64,000 nt of DNA, from NCBI GenBank assembly GCA_028023455.1, contig JAQFVV010012510.1:436001-500000 (forward strand). The letters are read 5' to 3'. Position 1 is the first letter of the stretch, and each line of letters begins with the position of its first letter. The notes beneath the pieces are model-generated. The model was not told where the DNA came from and searched no databases. It worked only from the letters and a program-made list of their open reading frames with translations. Made by a program: the position numbers and the translations under genes. This document shows positions 1-14,200 of the stretch, piece after piece. The DNA is from Epiperipatus broadwayi (Eukaryota; Onychophora; Udeonychophora; Euonychophora; Peripatidae).

Positions 1-317
1 TGTTAAGTGTCCAAGTCTCAGATTTATAAATAAGAAATGGTAACATATATTTATTTAAAACCTTCCTTTTCATATGCATAGGCATATTTTTTTAATATTA
101 TTTCTATCAGAGCACTCCAACTAAGTTTAATTCTATGATTAATTTCTTTCATTAACTTTCCTCTATAGTAATAATCGGACCAAGAAATTTGTAGTTGTTG
201 ACTTCTAATTCATCATAATCATTCTTTAGTTTCTTATTTTGAGAAAATCCAATGAATGTTACTTTAATTTTTTAACATTTATTTTTAATCCTACTTTCTT
301 ACTTTCATCTGATAACT
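1..317. other. AT-rich DNA, nothing recognised
   Basis: Low-complexity AT-rich sequence with no sustained reading frame and no repeat shared with the rest of the window. Confidence 0.6.
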
Positions 318-521
318 ATTTCTTAATATAAGCTGAGCTTTGATTGCATATATGTGTGGAGATGATATATTGGTGATTATTTATCTTTTCAACATGTGTG
401 TGATCAAGTATAACAGCGGTATGAGATAGCATAATGGTTGATGGTCGTGTGAAAGTCTGAGTTCAAACCCCCTATATATTACATATATAAGTGCAGGTAT
501 AAAAAGCCTGTTCTGTAGAAA
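318..521 (+). repeat. Family B fragment (right arm only)
   Basis: Shares long blocks with 16560-16930, 45130-45320 and 52760-53025, including the stretches that read ttatcttttcaacat and gtgtgaaagtctg. It runs to the same end, an aagcctgt motif near 506. Near the end a gagttcaaacccc stretch lies about 30 bases after a tagcataatgg stretch. These loosely resemble the B and A boxes of a tRNA promoter, so a tRNA-like end is possible but weak. Only the right half of the palindrome seen at 16084-16932 is present. Confidence 0.8.
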
Positions 522-2085
522 AAAGAAAAAAATTCATATTTCAAATAAGATGTGCTAAACTTCAAACTTCACATTTTAATTAATAATTTATCAATAACCA
601 GTTTTGTTATATATAAAAACAAAAAATATCTCAAAATGAAAAACAGATATTAATGCACATAACTTTTCAAGTCATATCTAACAAGCACCAAAGTATACAA
701 ATAACTTTTTAGTTGGTCAAGAATTTTATTTTTTAAAAAAACTGAAGATAGCCAAATCTGTGTTTAAAACCTCAGCTTAACAATGTGATATTATTATAAA
801 AATATGGAATAATTTCATAATCTATTCTTTCAAATTCCTACTTTAATCAACTATTGAATAATTAAAATGAGATACAGACATACAGTCTGAGATTTAGATA
901 AGCAAATGACTTATTAAAAAGTAATTGCTTTTAGCTGTTAGCCATAAACATATATATATATTTGAATTGTTGACGTTTGCTTCCGCTTTGTTTTTTGTTT
1001 TTGTTTTTTTTAATTTAATGGCAGTTGAGGCAGGTTCAACAAATTAACCGAAAGTACTTCTGCGGATTTAAGGATTGTTTATAATAGTTTGTTACCGTTA
1101 AAATTACTATTTTTATTATAATTAAAATGTTGTTTTAATTAACGGACATTTTATTTATATTATATATATGTGTGTGTGTGTGTTTCAATCTTCTTTTCCT
1201 CACATACTACTGAAAGATGTGAATAATGATATCTATACGAGTTATTTGGTCTCCAAGATGTGCAGTTCATGCTAGACCAGCATTCATCAATTGTTTCAAC
1301 TCTCAATTTTTTACGTGTATCAGCATTTATTTAGTATTTATCAATAACAAAATATAATTTATTGCATGAAACTTTCTATAACTCTAACTTTGGTACCAAA
1401 CTCTTTAGATAAACACATTAATGACTGTTAATAATAATTTATTAAACTAAAAATTATCTTTAACTCAGGTATAAACTTTAAATAATAGTTAAATATTAAT
1501 AATTCCGTTTTTAATTGTCCATAAACACATGAAATAGCTTAACTTCATTTTTTTATATGTGATGCTAAAAATATTTTTTTCCTGTTATATTGCTCTCTGA
1601 ATATATAACTACACAATCACTAGTTGTATCAACTATTAATTTGAACATATTGTATTGAGAATATTTTGATTTATTAAAAAAAAACATATCTTAACTAAAG
1701 AATATTCTTATTGTCATTAAGATAACTGTAATGTACTGTGTTATCAATATATACACGTGCTATTGCAAATAAATACGTTTTCATTCAAATAAATCTAATA
1801 ACGTTTTTATTTTATTAACTTCCATTCTTTTTCATATTTTGTGGATGAACTTATTTATTCAGACTCTTGTTATAAGTCATCATTTACTAAATGTTTCATT
1901 TTCTATACTATGGTAACTTAGATATAGGTATTTAAGCATAAACAGAATTAACAAATGCCTAATCAGTAAAATCTTTAATAATGTTAGTTAAACACTAATT
2001 GTTTCAGTGCTTGTTAAGACTGTAGTTTATTTTATACAACATATTAAAATAAGATTTTGTATTTAAATATACTACAAAAAAAATC
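522..2085. other. AT-rich DNA with minor repeats
   Basis: A short TA/TG dinucleotide run sits at about 1158-1184. The 45 bases before it (about 1125-1165, including taattaacggacatttta) recur at about 51010-51045. The block 1190-1300 is a diverged relative of the Family G sequence at 53520-53600. No coding signal was seen. Confidence 0.5.
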
Positions 2086-2641
2086 AAGTCATATGTCACA
2101 TGACCTAATTTAATAAGCTTGTATTACAAATGTTATATAATGAGTTTACAAATAGCTCTTAACAAGCTTTTCAGAATATCCCCAATCTCAGACTGGTTTC
2201 TGATAGTGGCTTCCTCGGTGAATTGCTAGAGAGCTATGTGCAATCTCATTATATAACATTTGTAATATAAGCTTGTTAAATTAGGTCATGTGACATATGA
2301 CTTGATTTCTTTGTTATTTTATTTTTTGCTATTAATGTTTTTGGTGATTTTATATTGCTAAAGCTATTAATATATGGTGTATCTGAACTTTGTTCAGTCC
2401 CATATGGATATTTAAGTTAGATAGCTGGACATTTGGGTGTCTAAAAATTTCAGATTTTCTACTTAATAGTTATCTATTAGATAAAGTGCTGGGCTTGGTG
2501 TGGTATTTTAAATTTAATGCTTGAATATCTTAGCACATCACTGAAGAAGCCAATAGCAGAAACCGGTCTGAGGTTGGGGATATTCTGAAAAACTTGTTAA
2601 GAGCTATTTGCAAGCTTATTATATAACATTTTAAATATTTT
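2086..2641. repeat. foldback repeat with a third partial arm
   Basis: An arm at 2086-2145 (core gtcatatgtcacatgaccta) is followed about 100 bases later by its near-perfect inverted copy at 2247-2306. The first arm plus part of its loop (about 2127-2195) appears a third time, inverted, at 2556-2630. The loop contains the motif tttcagaatatccccaatct. The layout suggests a non-autonomous foldback element followed by a partial second copy. No open frame is present. Confidence 0.85.
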
Positions 2642-3398
2642 AATATTCTTTTTAAAATTCAATACTCATTATTACAAAAAAAATTTGGAATGAAGATAAA
2701 TAAATAAATAATGAGATAATCCTATAATCCTAAAAAAGATTTCTGTTTCAGCATTGAATCTATGTAAAGTGCAGAGAATTTTCTTTTTTCAAATGGAATA
2801 ATATTCCAAAATAATATTTGGTGTAAAAACACTTCAGAGAAATCTTGGGGTCTATCAATAGTAATTGACATAATCTTATTTACTTACACATTTCAACACT
2901 TTATTGAAAGTTTACTAGTCCCTACTATCATTTTTCTTTTGCACATTGGTTCACTCCTAACTTATTTTCTATGTGTTTTTTTATCTATCAATCTCTAACA
3001 TAAAAAAATTTTGACATTCATTTTAATGTTTGTGATATAGCTAAATATTAGTTTGAGACAAATATAAAATAATTATAAATAAAAAAACAGTAAATTTGAT
3101 AAAATTCAAACATAACTTTGGTCATTGATAAAAAGAAATAGGCTCTTAAAACCAAATGATTTATTGATCAGAAGTTTGGATATAACAGAATTGGGCTGTG
3201 ACCTATGGACTTGCTCCAGGGTTAGTCATTCTGATACTAAGCCAAATAATGTAGGCTTATAAATTATTGAAAGTTTATTCCTCAAGAATTCATAAAATGT
3301 CATGGATTTTGAGTTCCAGAGAGGAACTCTGTTATTGCATCAAATCATACATATCTCTTATTTATATTACATTATTACATTATAATACATATTCCACT
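2642..3398. other. AT-rich DNA, nothing recognised
   Basis: No long frame, no recognisable RNA and no repeat arm was found here. Confidence 0.5.
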
Positions 3399-3529
3399 GA
3401 AACATTACATGCTCACAATTTCTTATACTTACACAAGCTGTTCGAATAGTAGAAAACTTTCTTGAATCCAAAGATTACTAAGGCTTGCACTAGATGGCTC
3501 TACCATATGAAAGTTTGCTATTGTACAAT
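3399..3529. repeat. Family A fragment (collapsed hairpin)
   Basis: The left half (3399-3443) matches the Family A end, with cttacacaagctgtt. The right half (3470-3529) matches the inverted inner part, with ggcttgcact and gaaagtttg. The interior found in longer copies is missing. Confidence 0.7.
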
Positions 3530-4079
3530 AAAAATGCATTGATTGATGTTTTTACTATTAATAATATTCTTCACTTAAACTTTAATTTTCTCCGTGGATA
3601 TTTGCTGTATCTATGCTTGCAAACACACATGCACAAATATATTTCAAACTAGTAATGCTTTGCAAAATGTTAAAAGATAATTAATTGAGAATAATTATTA
3701 ATATAATTTCTTATAAAAAGAAAATAGTATATTTAAATAAGAGATGGTATTAAATGAGGAAAAAAGTTAATCCTGAATTAATTTTTTAATAAAATTGAAA
3801 CCAATTGCAATATTCATTATTTTTAATGCCTAAAGCGTACCTATCACTATGCACACTGTCACAATAGATATTCATGTAGACATATGGATAAGCAGAGAAA
3901 CATATTTTATATTTATAAATAGTTAGATAAATAGATAGATGGATATCAGGCTGAAAGGCAGGTGGATAGATAGGCAGATTGGTTATTTATAGATTATAAA
4001 GTAGATGAGTAGTTAGATAAATAGGTAGATAGACAATTAAATAAGGTATGTAGGTACGTAATTAGTTATGTAGGTAGGT
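3530..4079. other. AT-rich DNA grading into degenerate tetranucleotides
   Basis: From about 3910 the sequence is an eroded tagata/gtaggta mixture leading into the microsatellite. No coding potential is seen. Confidence 0.5.
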
Positions 4080-4417
<338 letters not shown>

Positions 4418-4517
4418 GAATGGAGGGAGGAAGAAGAGAGGTAGGGAGGGAGATAGGTATGTAGATAGGTGGGTAGATAGGTGAGTGGGTAGGTGGGTAG
4501 ATAGGTGGGTAGATGCA

Positions 4518-5427
4518 AGCCCTCTAAGATAATGGTTTAAATTTATGCTTAAGATAATTGCTAAACTCTTAATATCAATCTTAGAACAGCAGTTTAAATG
4601 TTGTACTGTGATTATATCAAATACCTACCTTCTTAAGAGTGAGTTGTCAATACATATACTTTTCTTACGCAAATGTGAATACCTTATCACTTTCAGATGT
4701 GTGAGATTTCCACATTAAATAGAATTAAATATACAAACATACATAGATTTCAAGAGTTAGTAAGAGACCTAGAAAAAGACCAGATGTGAGATGAATGGGT
4801 GAAATAAGGAAAATTTTTGGTGTGGTGTGAAGAAGAGACGCTATATATCATGGAAAATGCATTGAACTTTATGAGGCTTTCATCATGTAGTTGAGCAATA
4901 ATGGGTAAAAATGATAATGATGATAATCATATAAACAAGAAATAGAGACTTTTGCCTTCAAGTACAATTTTGTGAAATTGTATATTTTATTTAGGTTTGA
5001 ATATTTATAATGACTTTGCCTACTTATATTAGTGTGCCAATGTAGTGTGTTATTCATCTGCTTAATCACCTTTGATGCCAAGCATCATAACCAGTATTCT
5101 TACTTAGATTAGTTAACTGTTGAATATTTACAGATCTTATGCTATGAGTATACCTAAAATAATATAAACAAAATGTGCATACGGTAGTCAGAAGTGTGAA
5201 TTTCCAGCTATATTTTTGTAGAAGAAATATTAAAACATTAAGATCTTTAAAAAAATTAAGATAAGAAATTGAAAATTTAGTTTGCATGTAAATTGTATGT
5301 AAGTACAGTAATAATTATAAAATCTATAAATTGCATCGTAATAATAAGTTAATCGAAGTTTCATAGAATTTTTTGTCAATAATTATCTAGTGAAGTATTC
5401 ATATTCCTATCATAGAAAGAAAAGACT
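4518..5427. other. AT-rich DNA, nothing recognised
   Basis: Two overlapping minus-strand frames of about 70 codons (4869-5287) have composition expected of random AT-rich sequence and no recognisable domain. Confidence 0.5.
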
Positions 5428-5561
5428 TTATTGAATATATATTTCTCTCATGTGTCATAGCATCAGCTAGGAAGTGAACCCGCTAACCCGGAACAACTGC
5501 TTGTAAAGCAGCTGTTGCTGACCTCTCGACCACCAATGCTTGACTTATTGAATATATATTT
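5428..5561 (-). mobile_element. tRNA-derived SINE with a perfect 17-bp target duplication
   Basis: The body (5445-5544, about 100 bases) reads on the minus strand as a tRNA-like unit. It has an A box matching tggtcgagagg, a 7-base anticodon-like loop on a gctgc/gcagt stem, and a B-box-like ggttcacttcc. The first seven bases after gtcaa can pair with the last seven before tatgacac, as an acceptor stem would. Identical 17-bp direct repeats (5428-5444 and 5545-5561, ttattgaatatatattt) flank it, which is the signature of LINE-machinery insertion. The tail after gacacatgag is short and lacks a long A run. Related copies lie at 43549, 46503, 47705 and 62631. Confidence 0.92.
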
Positions 5562-6465
5562 GTGGTAAAATTTTATTTATTTTACATCATATTAACGTCA
5601 ATAATCAACTTTTCTCTTTTATTTTGTAGTACTTTTTCTATTTAGTTTGTAATTAGAATTGATTATGGTGATGTTTAGCAAACTTTGGGTGATTTCTGAT
5701 TGGCTGGGTTTACATATTAATCTTATATGAAAAGGCAGAAGGTATTGGAGATGAGCATATTCCACTAAGCTAAGTGCCATAGGATGAAAATGAAGTAATT
5801 CACCTTGAAAAACATATCTTTCCTTATGCCTTTATAAATTATTGCTTGGTTTATTTGTGTATAAACACATGCACATACTAAAGAGTCATAAGTTAAATTG
5901 GCTATAATTAGCAACTACTTAGAATATAACATTATCTTTATGTAGCTCTGTTGATAAAATGGTTGTTATGGGTATATAGCTACCATATTTGAATCACAGG
6001 CCAATAGAATAATTATTACATCAGTAATTAATTACTCTTTTGAAATCAGTCAGCTGTATGAGTGAATTAGCAATTGTAATAATTTAATGCCCAAACGATT
6101 AAACCATTAGCTTACCCAAAATAACAGGAATACTCATTAAATTACCAGCTCTGGTCAACTGCTTACGTAGTCTTCATTAATATATACATATATTAATTTT
6201 TATATATATATTATATTTCTTTTTTAAAAAGACATCAATAATTCATTAAAATTTTGCATCAAATATAATTCAATATTAAAAAAAATTAATTACAGTTTTA
6301 AAAAATATATTCATAAGGCTTTTAAAAAGTTATTATATGCAAAAATATATATTTCACAATCTGATTAATATTAGTGGAAATTAATTAAAAATAATAATTA
6401 TTTTTTTTAAATTAGAAATGGAAAGGTTAAATTAAAACTCACTTAATACATATTAATATTTCAGA
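5562..6465. other. AT-rich DNA, nothing recognised
   Basis: No repeat family member, RNA gene or long frame was identified. Confidence 0.5.
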
Positions 6466-8520
<2,055 letters not shown>

Positions 8521-9502
8521 TTACATGATCACCATTCTTTATGCTTACACAAGCTGTTTACACAAAGGCAAAACTTTCTATACAGTAGCACCACTCAGTG
8601 CAAGCCAAAGTAATCAATGGATGCAGGAAGATTTGTACATAAAATCCCTATTTAGATCCTACTCATCCAATATTTCCAGAAAATTTCTAGTGTGTGCCTT
8701 TCATCAGTGAATAGCCTTGGATCTAAGAGAACTGCACTTAGATCTTAGGATCTAATGCAACCTTGCAGCAGCTTTCTTTTATTTTTTTATTAATTGTAAG
8801 TCTGAGTTCAAAATGAAGACACAATAATGTTTACATGCTAAGATCATTAGCTTGTATAATTGTATACATCTGAACTTAATTTAGAATCCATACTTTTGGG
8901 TGTCTTTGATTCTTAAGCAGTCACCATAATCCTAGTGGGTAGGAATGGTTCTAAACCAATGAACATCACTTGATCACCATTCTTTATGTTTACACAGAAG
9001 CAAAACTCTCCACACAGTAGTGACACACAGGAAGGTTTGTGCCTCTTTGTAAACAGATTGTGTAAGCATAAAGAATGGTGATCATGTGATGTTTGGTGGT
9101 TTAATACCAATTCTGCCCAATAGAATTATGGTAACAGTGAGTATTAAAGAACCAAATACACTAAAAAGTATGGATGCTGAACTGAATTTAGATCTATATA
9201 ACTATACAAGTTAATGAGCTTGAATTGAAAACATTATTGTGTTTTCATTTTGAAGTTAAAACTTTATAGTTATCTAATAAGGTAAAATATGACTTCTGGA
9301 AGGTTGCATTAAATCCTAAAATCTAGGTTTAGTACTCTCAGAAACATTGACAAAGGCCACAAACTAGAAACTAGTCTGGGGATATTGGATGAGTAGGCAC
9401 TAAATAGGAATTTTATGCACAAACTTTCCTGTATCCATTAATTACTCTAGCTCTCACTGAGTGATGTTACTGTATGGAGAGTTTTGCCTCTTTGTATTAG
9501 AA
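8521..9502. mobile_element. Family A foldback, near full length
   Basis: A forward half (8521-8960) is followed by a small central hairpin (about 8965-9090) and then an inverted half (about 9091-9502). The terminal motif (atgatcaccattctttatg) occurs at the outer left end and again, in both orientations, in the central hairpin. Each half therefore resembles a unit with direct terminal repeats joined to its mirror image. Shared inner landmarks include ccagactagtttct-like and ggatctaatgcaacc-like blocks. The short frames across it (8525-8710, 8913-9110) are not conserved as proteins in the other copies. No flanking duplication could be identified for this copy. Confidence 0.85.
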
Positions 9503-11451
9503 AGAATCTTCTGATATTTTTTATAGAACTTGACTGTTACTAGCAATGGAATGATTTTTTTTTTAAAAAAAAAAGGTAATATTAAAGTCATTTTAAAAGA
9601 AACTTCCACAATTATATTAGCAGCTGTACCCAAGTAGTCAGACCTTGGTTGGTATCTTTTTCCATAGAATTTATCTCATCACAACAAGAATTCAACTGAA
9701 AGACATTCACACAAATCAATTTCTTGGTGTGAAAAGTATTTAGAACGTATCAGTTTGATCATTTGTAATGTAACTATTGTGACCCAGCTGGCATTGGTTA
9801 CTTGAGTGCCACATACCATCCAAAGCAACTGAGAATACGATTATTTCCTGTGCCATGTGATTTTAAAAGTATCTAACTATATAACTGTTTATTAATACAA
9901 AGAAATTATAAACATTTATTATAATAATTTTGTAAAGTTTATTAATCTCAAAACATCTTAAATTATTTTTCTAGAACGTTTTTTATCCTTTGTCATTGAA
10001 TGATAATTGTAGTGATGTATCACTTTTTTTTTGCTATACGCCCTCTTAGTCTCCGTTTAAAAACTATACATTAACTCAATACATATAATACATTTTTTAA
10101 AAATATATTTTTTATTTCAAGTATTCTTACCCTCACTCTTGTATTTTTCTACACATTATTTACTAACTTTCTATCTAAAATGTAGTTTCAATTGAACAAG
10201 TCTTTTAACAATTCTTTTGTTTCTGATATATCCATTGGGCAACACCAAAGTAAAGAATGCTATTGTTTTTCTTTTTAAATATTTCGGATAATACATAATC
10301 AATTTATTTGAACACATCGTTCGTAAAGGTTCGTTTTGATAGCTTTCTGTTGCATCTGTTTGCTTTCAAATGAATTGAAGGGCTAATGCTAACTAAATAA
10401 TAAAGTAAATACGATCCGTCTTAGTCAGTGACAAAATAATCTTCAATAAAAATAACAGGCTAAAACAAACATGGCTTGATTACATTTTCGCCTGGGAAAT
10501 ATGATTGGAAATTGCTAAATTACGAAATAACAGCATTGATAATGAAGCTGTTTGCCCAAGTGTACAAATAATGTGTAAACTTTCAATCATACGGGCTTCT
10601 TTTGAAACAATTCAAATTTGATCTCTTAATAATCAGTACTGAATTTTTCACTTAGTTTTATTTGTATATCAAACAATATAATACAGTCTTGCCAATAAAA
10701 AAAATAAAAGATTATTATTAGCATTGATAAAATATATGCAAAAAGGGAAATGGGATACGAGTAAATTTGAAAGTGAATTTAAAGCCATATGCCTCGAGTT
10801 CATAATTCTATATTTTGTTTGTACCTCATTTATTTTTAACAATTTATTAATGCAATTGTAAAAGTATTTCTGATAGACTAAGTTGAACTAAACTTTCTTA
10901 AAAAACTGAAGAAGTTTATTATTATGAATAATTACAATTTTTTGACTCAAATAAAAGAACGAAAGATGATTTTACACTCGAAAAAAATCTGTTTCCACTC
11001 TGTATTATTTTTGTTATTATTGCTTTGATTCATCGAGTATGTATTATATCTACTCGAGATTCTATGTTTAGATTGGTAATTATATGTTTTCATCTTTAAA
11101 TTTAAACAACACACATTTATATATATGCGTGATTGTATTTTTAGACTAATTACACACACAGCAATGCTGGCTCCAATTTGCTTTTATTTTTTATAAGCAA
11201 ACTCTCGACAACTAAGAATGCAATGATAGAGTAGATTTAGTAGAGTTGTGATCCTTGATCAAGGCAATAAAATCCCTAATGCAACTAGGTAGATGTGGAA
11301 CAGGAATTTCTCCTGGCAATGATTTATATTGTAGAACCTTATTTAGAGAAACCTGGAAAAGGTGGTTTGAAAATCAGGTTGGTTTGATTATTACATCTGG
11401 TAGATTATCCATTAAAGTAAAAGTAATAATCAGAATATTAGTAATAATCAA
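9503..11451. other. AT-rich DNA, one slightly less AT-rich block
   Basis: 9600-9860 is less AT-rich (cagctgtacccaagtag, cagctggcattgg) and may be an old repeat, but no second copy was found in the window. Short ta-rich imperfect repeats lie at about 11420-11465. The 87-codon plus frame at 11255-11518 runs into a Family A end and is not convincing. Confidence 0.45.
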
Positions 11452-11509
11452 AATATCAGTAATATATCACATGATCACGATTTCCTATGCTTGCATTGCT
11501 GTTAAAACA

Positions 11510-12358
11510 GTAATGTGATGTGATGTGATGCACTGTGACTTCTCCTTATACACAGTCAGAAATCTATCAGCAATTATGCCCCACTTTACCTTCCCATTCC
11601 ATTCCCCACCCTAAGTTTTCCCATAATTTTCTCCATCCCATTTCCACAACATAATCTTTGTCAACTCCATGGCCTTCATATCTACACACACACACCCTTA
11701 CCTTTTCCCAAACTTAGCATAAAAACCAATAACTCACTTTCTGTATAATCACTTTGTTCATATTTATTCTTTTATAACTTCATTATTTGTACCTCTCTGC
11801 TTTCAAGCATTTACATTGAATTAACAAATGCCTAATATTTTCTATGCCTTCCTTACACAACTTGCAGACTAAATCAACCATATTTTTCCATTTACATGTA
11901 TATTCCCTTGTTGCTAAAAATCCTGTTTGAGCCTTAAACAATTAACTACTTTCCTTATCATAAATTAACTTGCACCCAATGTTCCCATTTACTTCTATAT
12001 ATACTTAAACTCTTTTTACTCTCCATATTAGTTCTCCATCTCTCCAACTCTCTACTCTTCATTAATGCATCTATTCTTCTATCTCATTCCTTACCATTAT
12101 AACACTAAACAATTCTCCTAACACAATCATCCCACCTTTCATACAAGTATACTGATATAAATTCTTTATCCAAATCTTCTGCATACCACATTACCTTTCT
12201 CACCCATCTTCCTGCCTGCCCTTTACTCATAACCCAATTAAATACTATTTTGACTATTCTTTTATTATCCCTAAACTGCAATCTACTGAACATTTTCATT
12301 TTGCTTCTTGCATCTCTCATATAAAAACTTGATTATCCCATTTCTTCTTGAATTGCCT
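11510..12358 (-). pseudogene. LINE ORF2 C-terminal fragment, Tx1/L1-like
   Basis: The minus strand carries a decayed frame (about 12320 down to 11780) with stops and frameshifts. At 11830-11885 it encodes a cysteine-histidine motif, CKLCKEGIENIRHLLIQC, in the C-x2-C-x8-H-x4-C spacing found at the C-terminus of L1/Tx1-type ORF2 proteins. Upstream is a basic, Trp-rich stretch (12105-12320, ERWDDCVRRIV at its end). The insert starts beside repeated catca units at about 11510-11530, which may be its 3' tail. The 5' side is truncated. Clade assignment rests on the motif alone. Confidence 0.65.
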
Positions 12359-12481
12359 CCTTTGTTGTCCACAACTCTCCATACAGTAATGCCACCTAGT
12401 GCAAGCCATAGTAGTAATCAATGCATGCTAGGAAATTTGTGCATAAAATTCCTATCTACTGCTTTATAATTAATTAACTAG

Positions 12482-13392
12482 ATAATATTATAATTTGCAA
12501 AGCACAGATAGTTGAAAATTGAAATAAATCAAGATACTGCCAAATCTCTAGCACTCATTATAATACTTAACCAACAGCCAATCAGATGTCAGGGATAGCT
12601 GTCCAAATGACATCCAAACCTAAAGACACAACAAAGATTTTATGAAAAAATGGTGGCCATCCTTTTCTCTACTTTTCTTTTTATATATCTAAGCCAGTCA
12701 TAAGCATTTAGGTTTGAAAGCTTGAAGCTTTAAATATCTTCACAATTAACTCACTGAATCTAAATCATAAACATACAATATGAAATTCTATGATTTACTG
12801 CAAAATAGTTTTTAGAATACATAACAAGCAGTAAAATATATAAATAATATTTTAATTTGCAAAGTGCAGATAGTTGAAAATTGAAATAAATCAAGATACT
12901 GCCAAATCTCTACTGCTCGTTATAATACTTAACCAACAGCAATGGACAGCTATCCCTGACATCTGATTGGCTGTCAGTTAAGTATTATAATGAGCACTAG
13001 AGATTTGGCAGTATCTCGATTTATTTTAATTTTCAACTATCTGCGCTTCACAAATTAAAATATTTACATACTTCAATGCCTGTTATGTATTCTAAAAAAT
13101 TCTTCATAGTAAATCATAGGATTTCATGTAGTATGTTTATGATTTAGACTCAGTGAGTTAATTGTGAAGATATTTAAATCTTCAAGCTTTCAAACCTACA
13201 TGCTTATGACTGGTTTAGATACATAGAAATAGAAAGAAAAGTAGAAAAAAGGATGGCCGCCCTTTTCCCGTAAAATCTTTGTTGTGTGTTTAGATTTGGA
13301 TGTCCTTTGGACAGGTATTCCTGACATCTGATTTGTTGTCGGTTAAATATTATAATAAGCACTAAAGATTTGGGAGTATCTCGGTTTATTTC
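12482..13392. mobile_element. 911-bp foldback with a 14-bp target duplication
   Basis: Outer arms at about 12492-12840 and 13055-13392 are inverted copies of each other. The terminal block (agatagttgaaaattgaaat) recurs at about 12863 in direct orientation and, inverted, near 13040, forming a small central hairpin (12853-13053). The flanks 12468-12481 and 13393-13406 are the identical 14-mer aattaattaactag. No protein-coding frame is present. The insertion interrupts a Family A copy and is therefore younger than it. Confidence 0.9.
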
Positions 13393-13642
13393 AATTAATT
13401 AACTAGGTAAAAGGTAGCTTCTGTTAGGTTGCATTGGACCCAAAAATGTAGATGCATGTCCCCCAAATTCAAGGCTCTTTAGTAATGAAAGCCACAAGCT
13501 AAAAACTAAATTGGGGATATTGGATAAATAGGTACTAGATAGAGAATTTATGTACAAACCTTCTGGCATCTATTGATTACTATGGCTTGCACTGGGTGGC
13601 ACTACTATATGAAGAGTTTGCTACTGTTTTAATATCAGTAAT

Positions 13643-14200
13643 CTTAATAAATCAAAAGGTTCAATTTAGTACTATGAGTAAATATATATATATATATTCT
13701 AAGCATATATTCATGGTGTACAAACTATTTCCTTATCAAGATTTGAATGATGGACAGCACTAGTGGCTAAGGAGCTGCCAATATTAATAGCTGCTTTTAA
13801 TAAAATTCATATTCAAAAGTAATGAAGTTTAATAACAAATATATAGTTATAGGCTTTTGGGAAGACCAACCAGTAAAAAGAGAATGCATGATGCTAGAAT
13901 TGCTGCATAGTCTGACTTGATATATTTTCAAATCTGAGAGTTCTTCAAGATATTAGTAGACAGTTAATATTAAACTGTGTTATGTAAAATTCTTACACTC
14001 AATTTTTTGAGGATATTATTCATCAACTGATTCATTAATTTAGAGAAATAAATATTTATTCCTTGCTATATAATATTACATCAATACTATAAAAAATTTT
14101 GGCTTTTGTTCTTTTTTTTTCTCAAAGTAACCTTTATTAATAAAAGATTACAAAAAATTTCGGGTCCACTTACCCATTGAGGATTACACAGTGTTCATTG
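13643..14200. other. AT-rich DNA, nothing recognised
   Basis: A short TA run lies at about 13679-13698. No gene or repeat arm was found. Confidence 0.5.

Larger units (their letters stand above)
11452..13642. mobile_element. Family A copy with two nested insertions
   Basis: A 12-bp perfect direct repeat, aatatcagtaat, lies at 11452-11463 and 13631-13642. Just inside are the Family A left end (11464-11508) and the Family A inverted end (13410-13630). The element is interrupted first by a 5'-truncated LINE (about 11510-12358) and then by a 911-bp foldback (12482-13392). The Family A pieces between and around the insertions are 12358-12467 (forward) and 13407-13630 (inverted). Confidence 0.85.

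Noticed and set aside
5445-5544. A genuine tRNA gene
   Set aside because: Five dispersed diverged copies, target duplications and imperfect arms indicate a tRNA-derived SINE rather than functional tRNA genes.
13679-13698. TA runs as promoters (also at 28263, 33090 and 57335)
   Set aside because: Simple dinucleotide runs without other promoter context.
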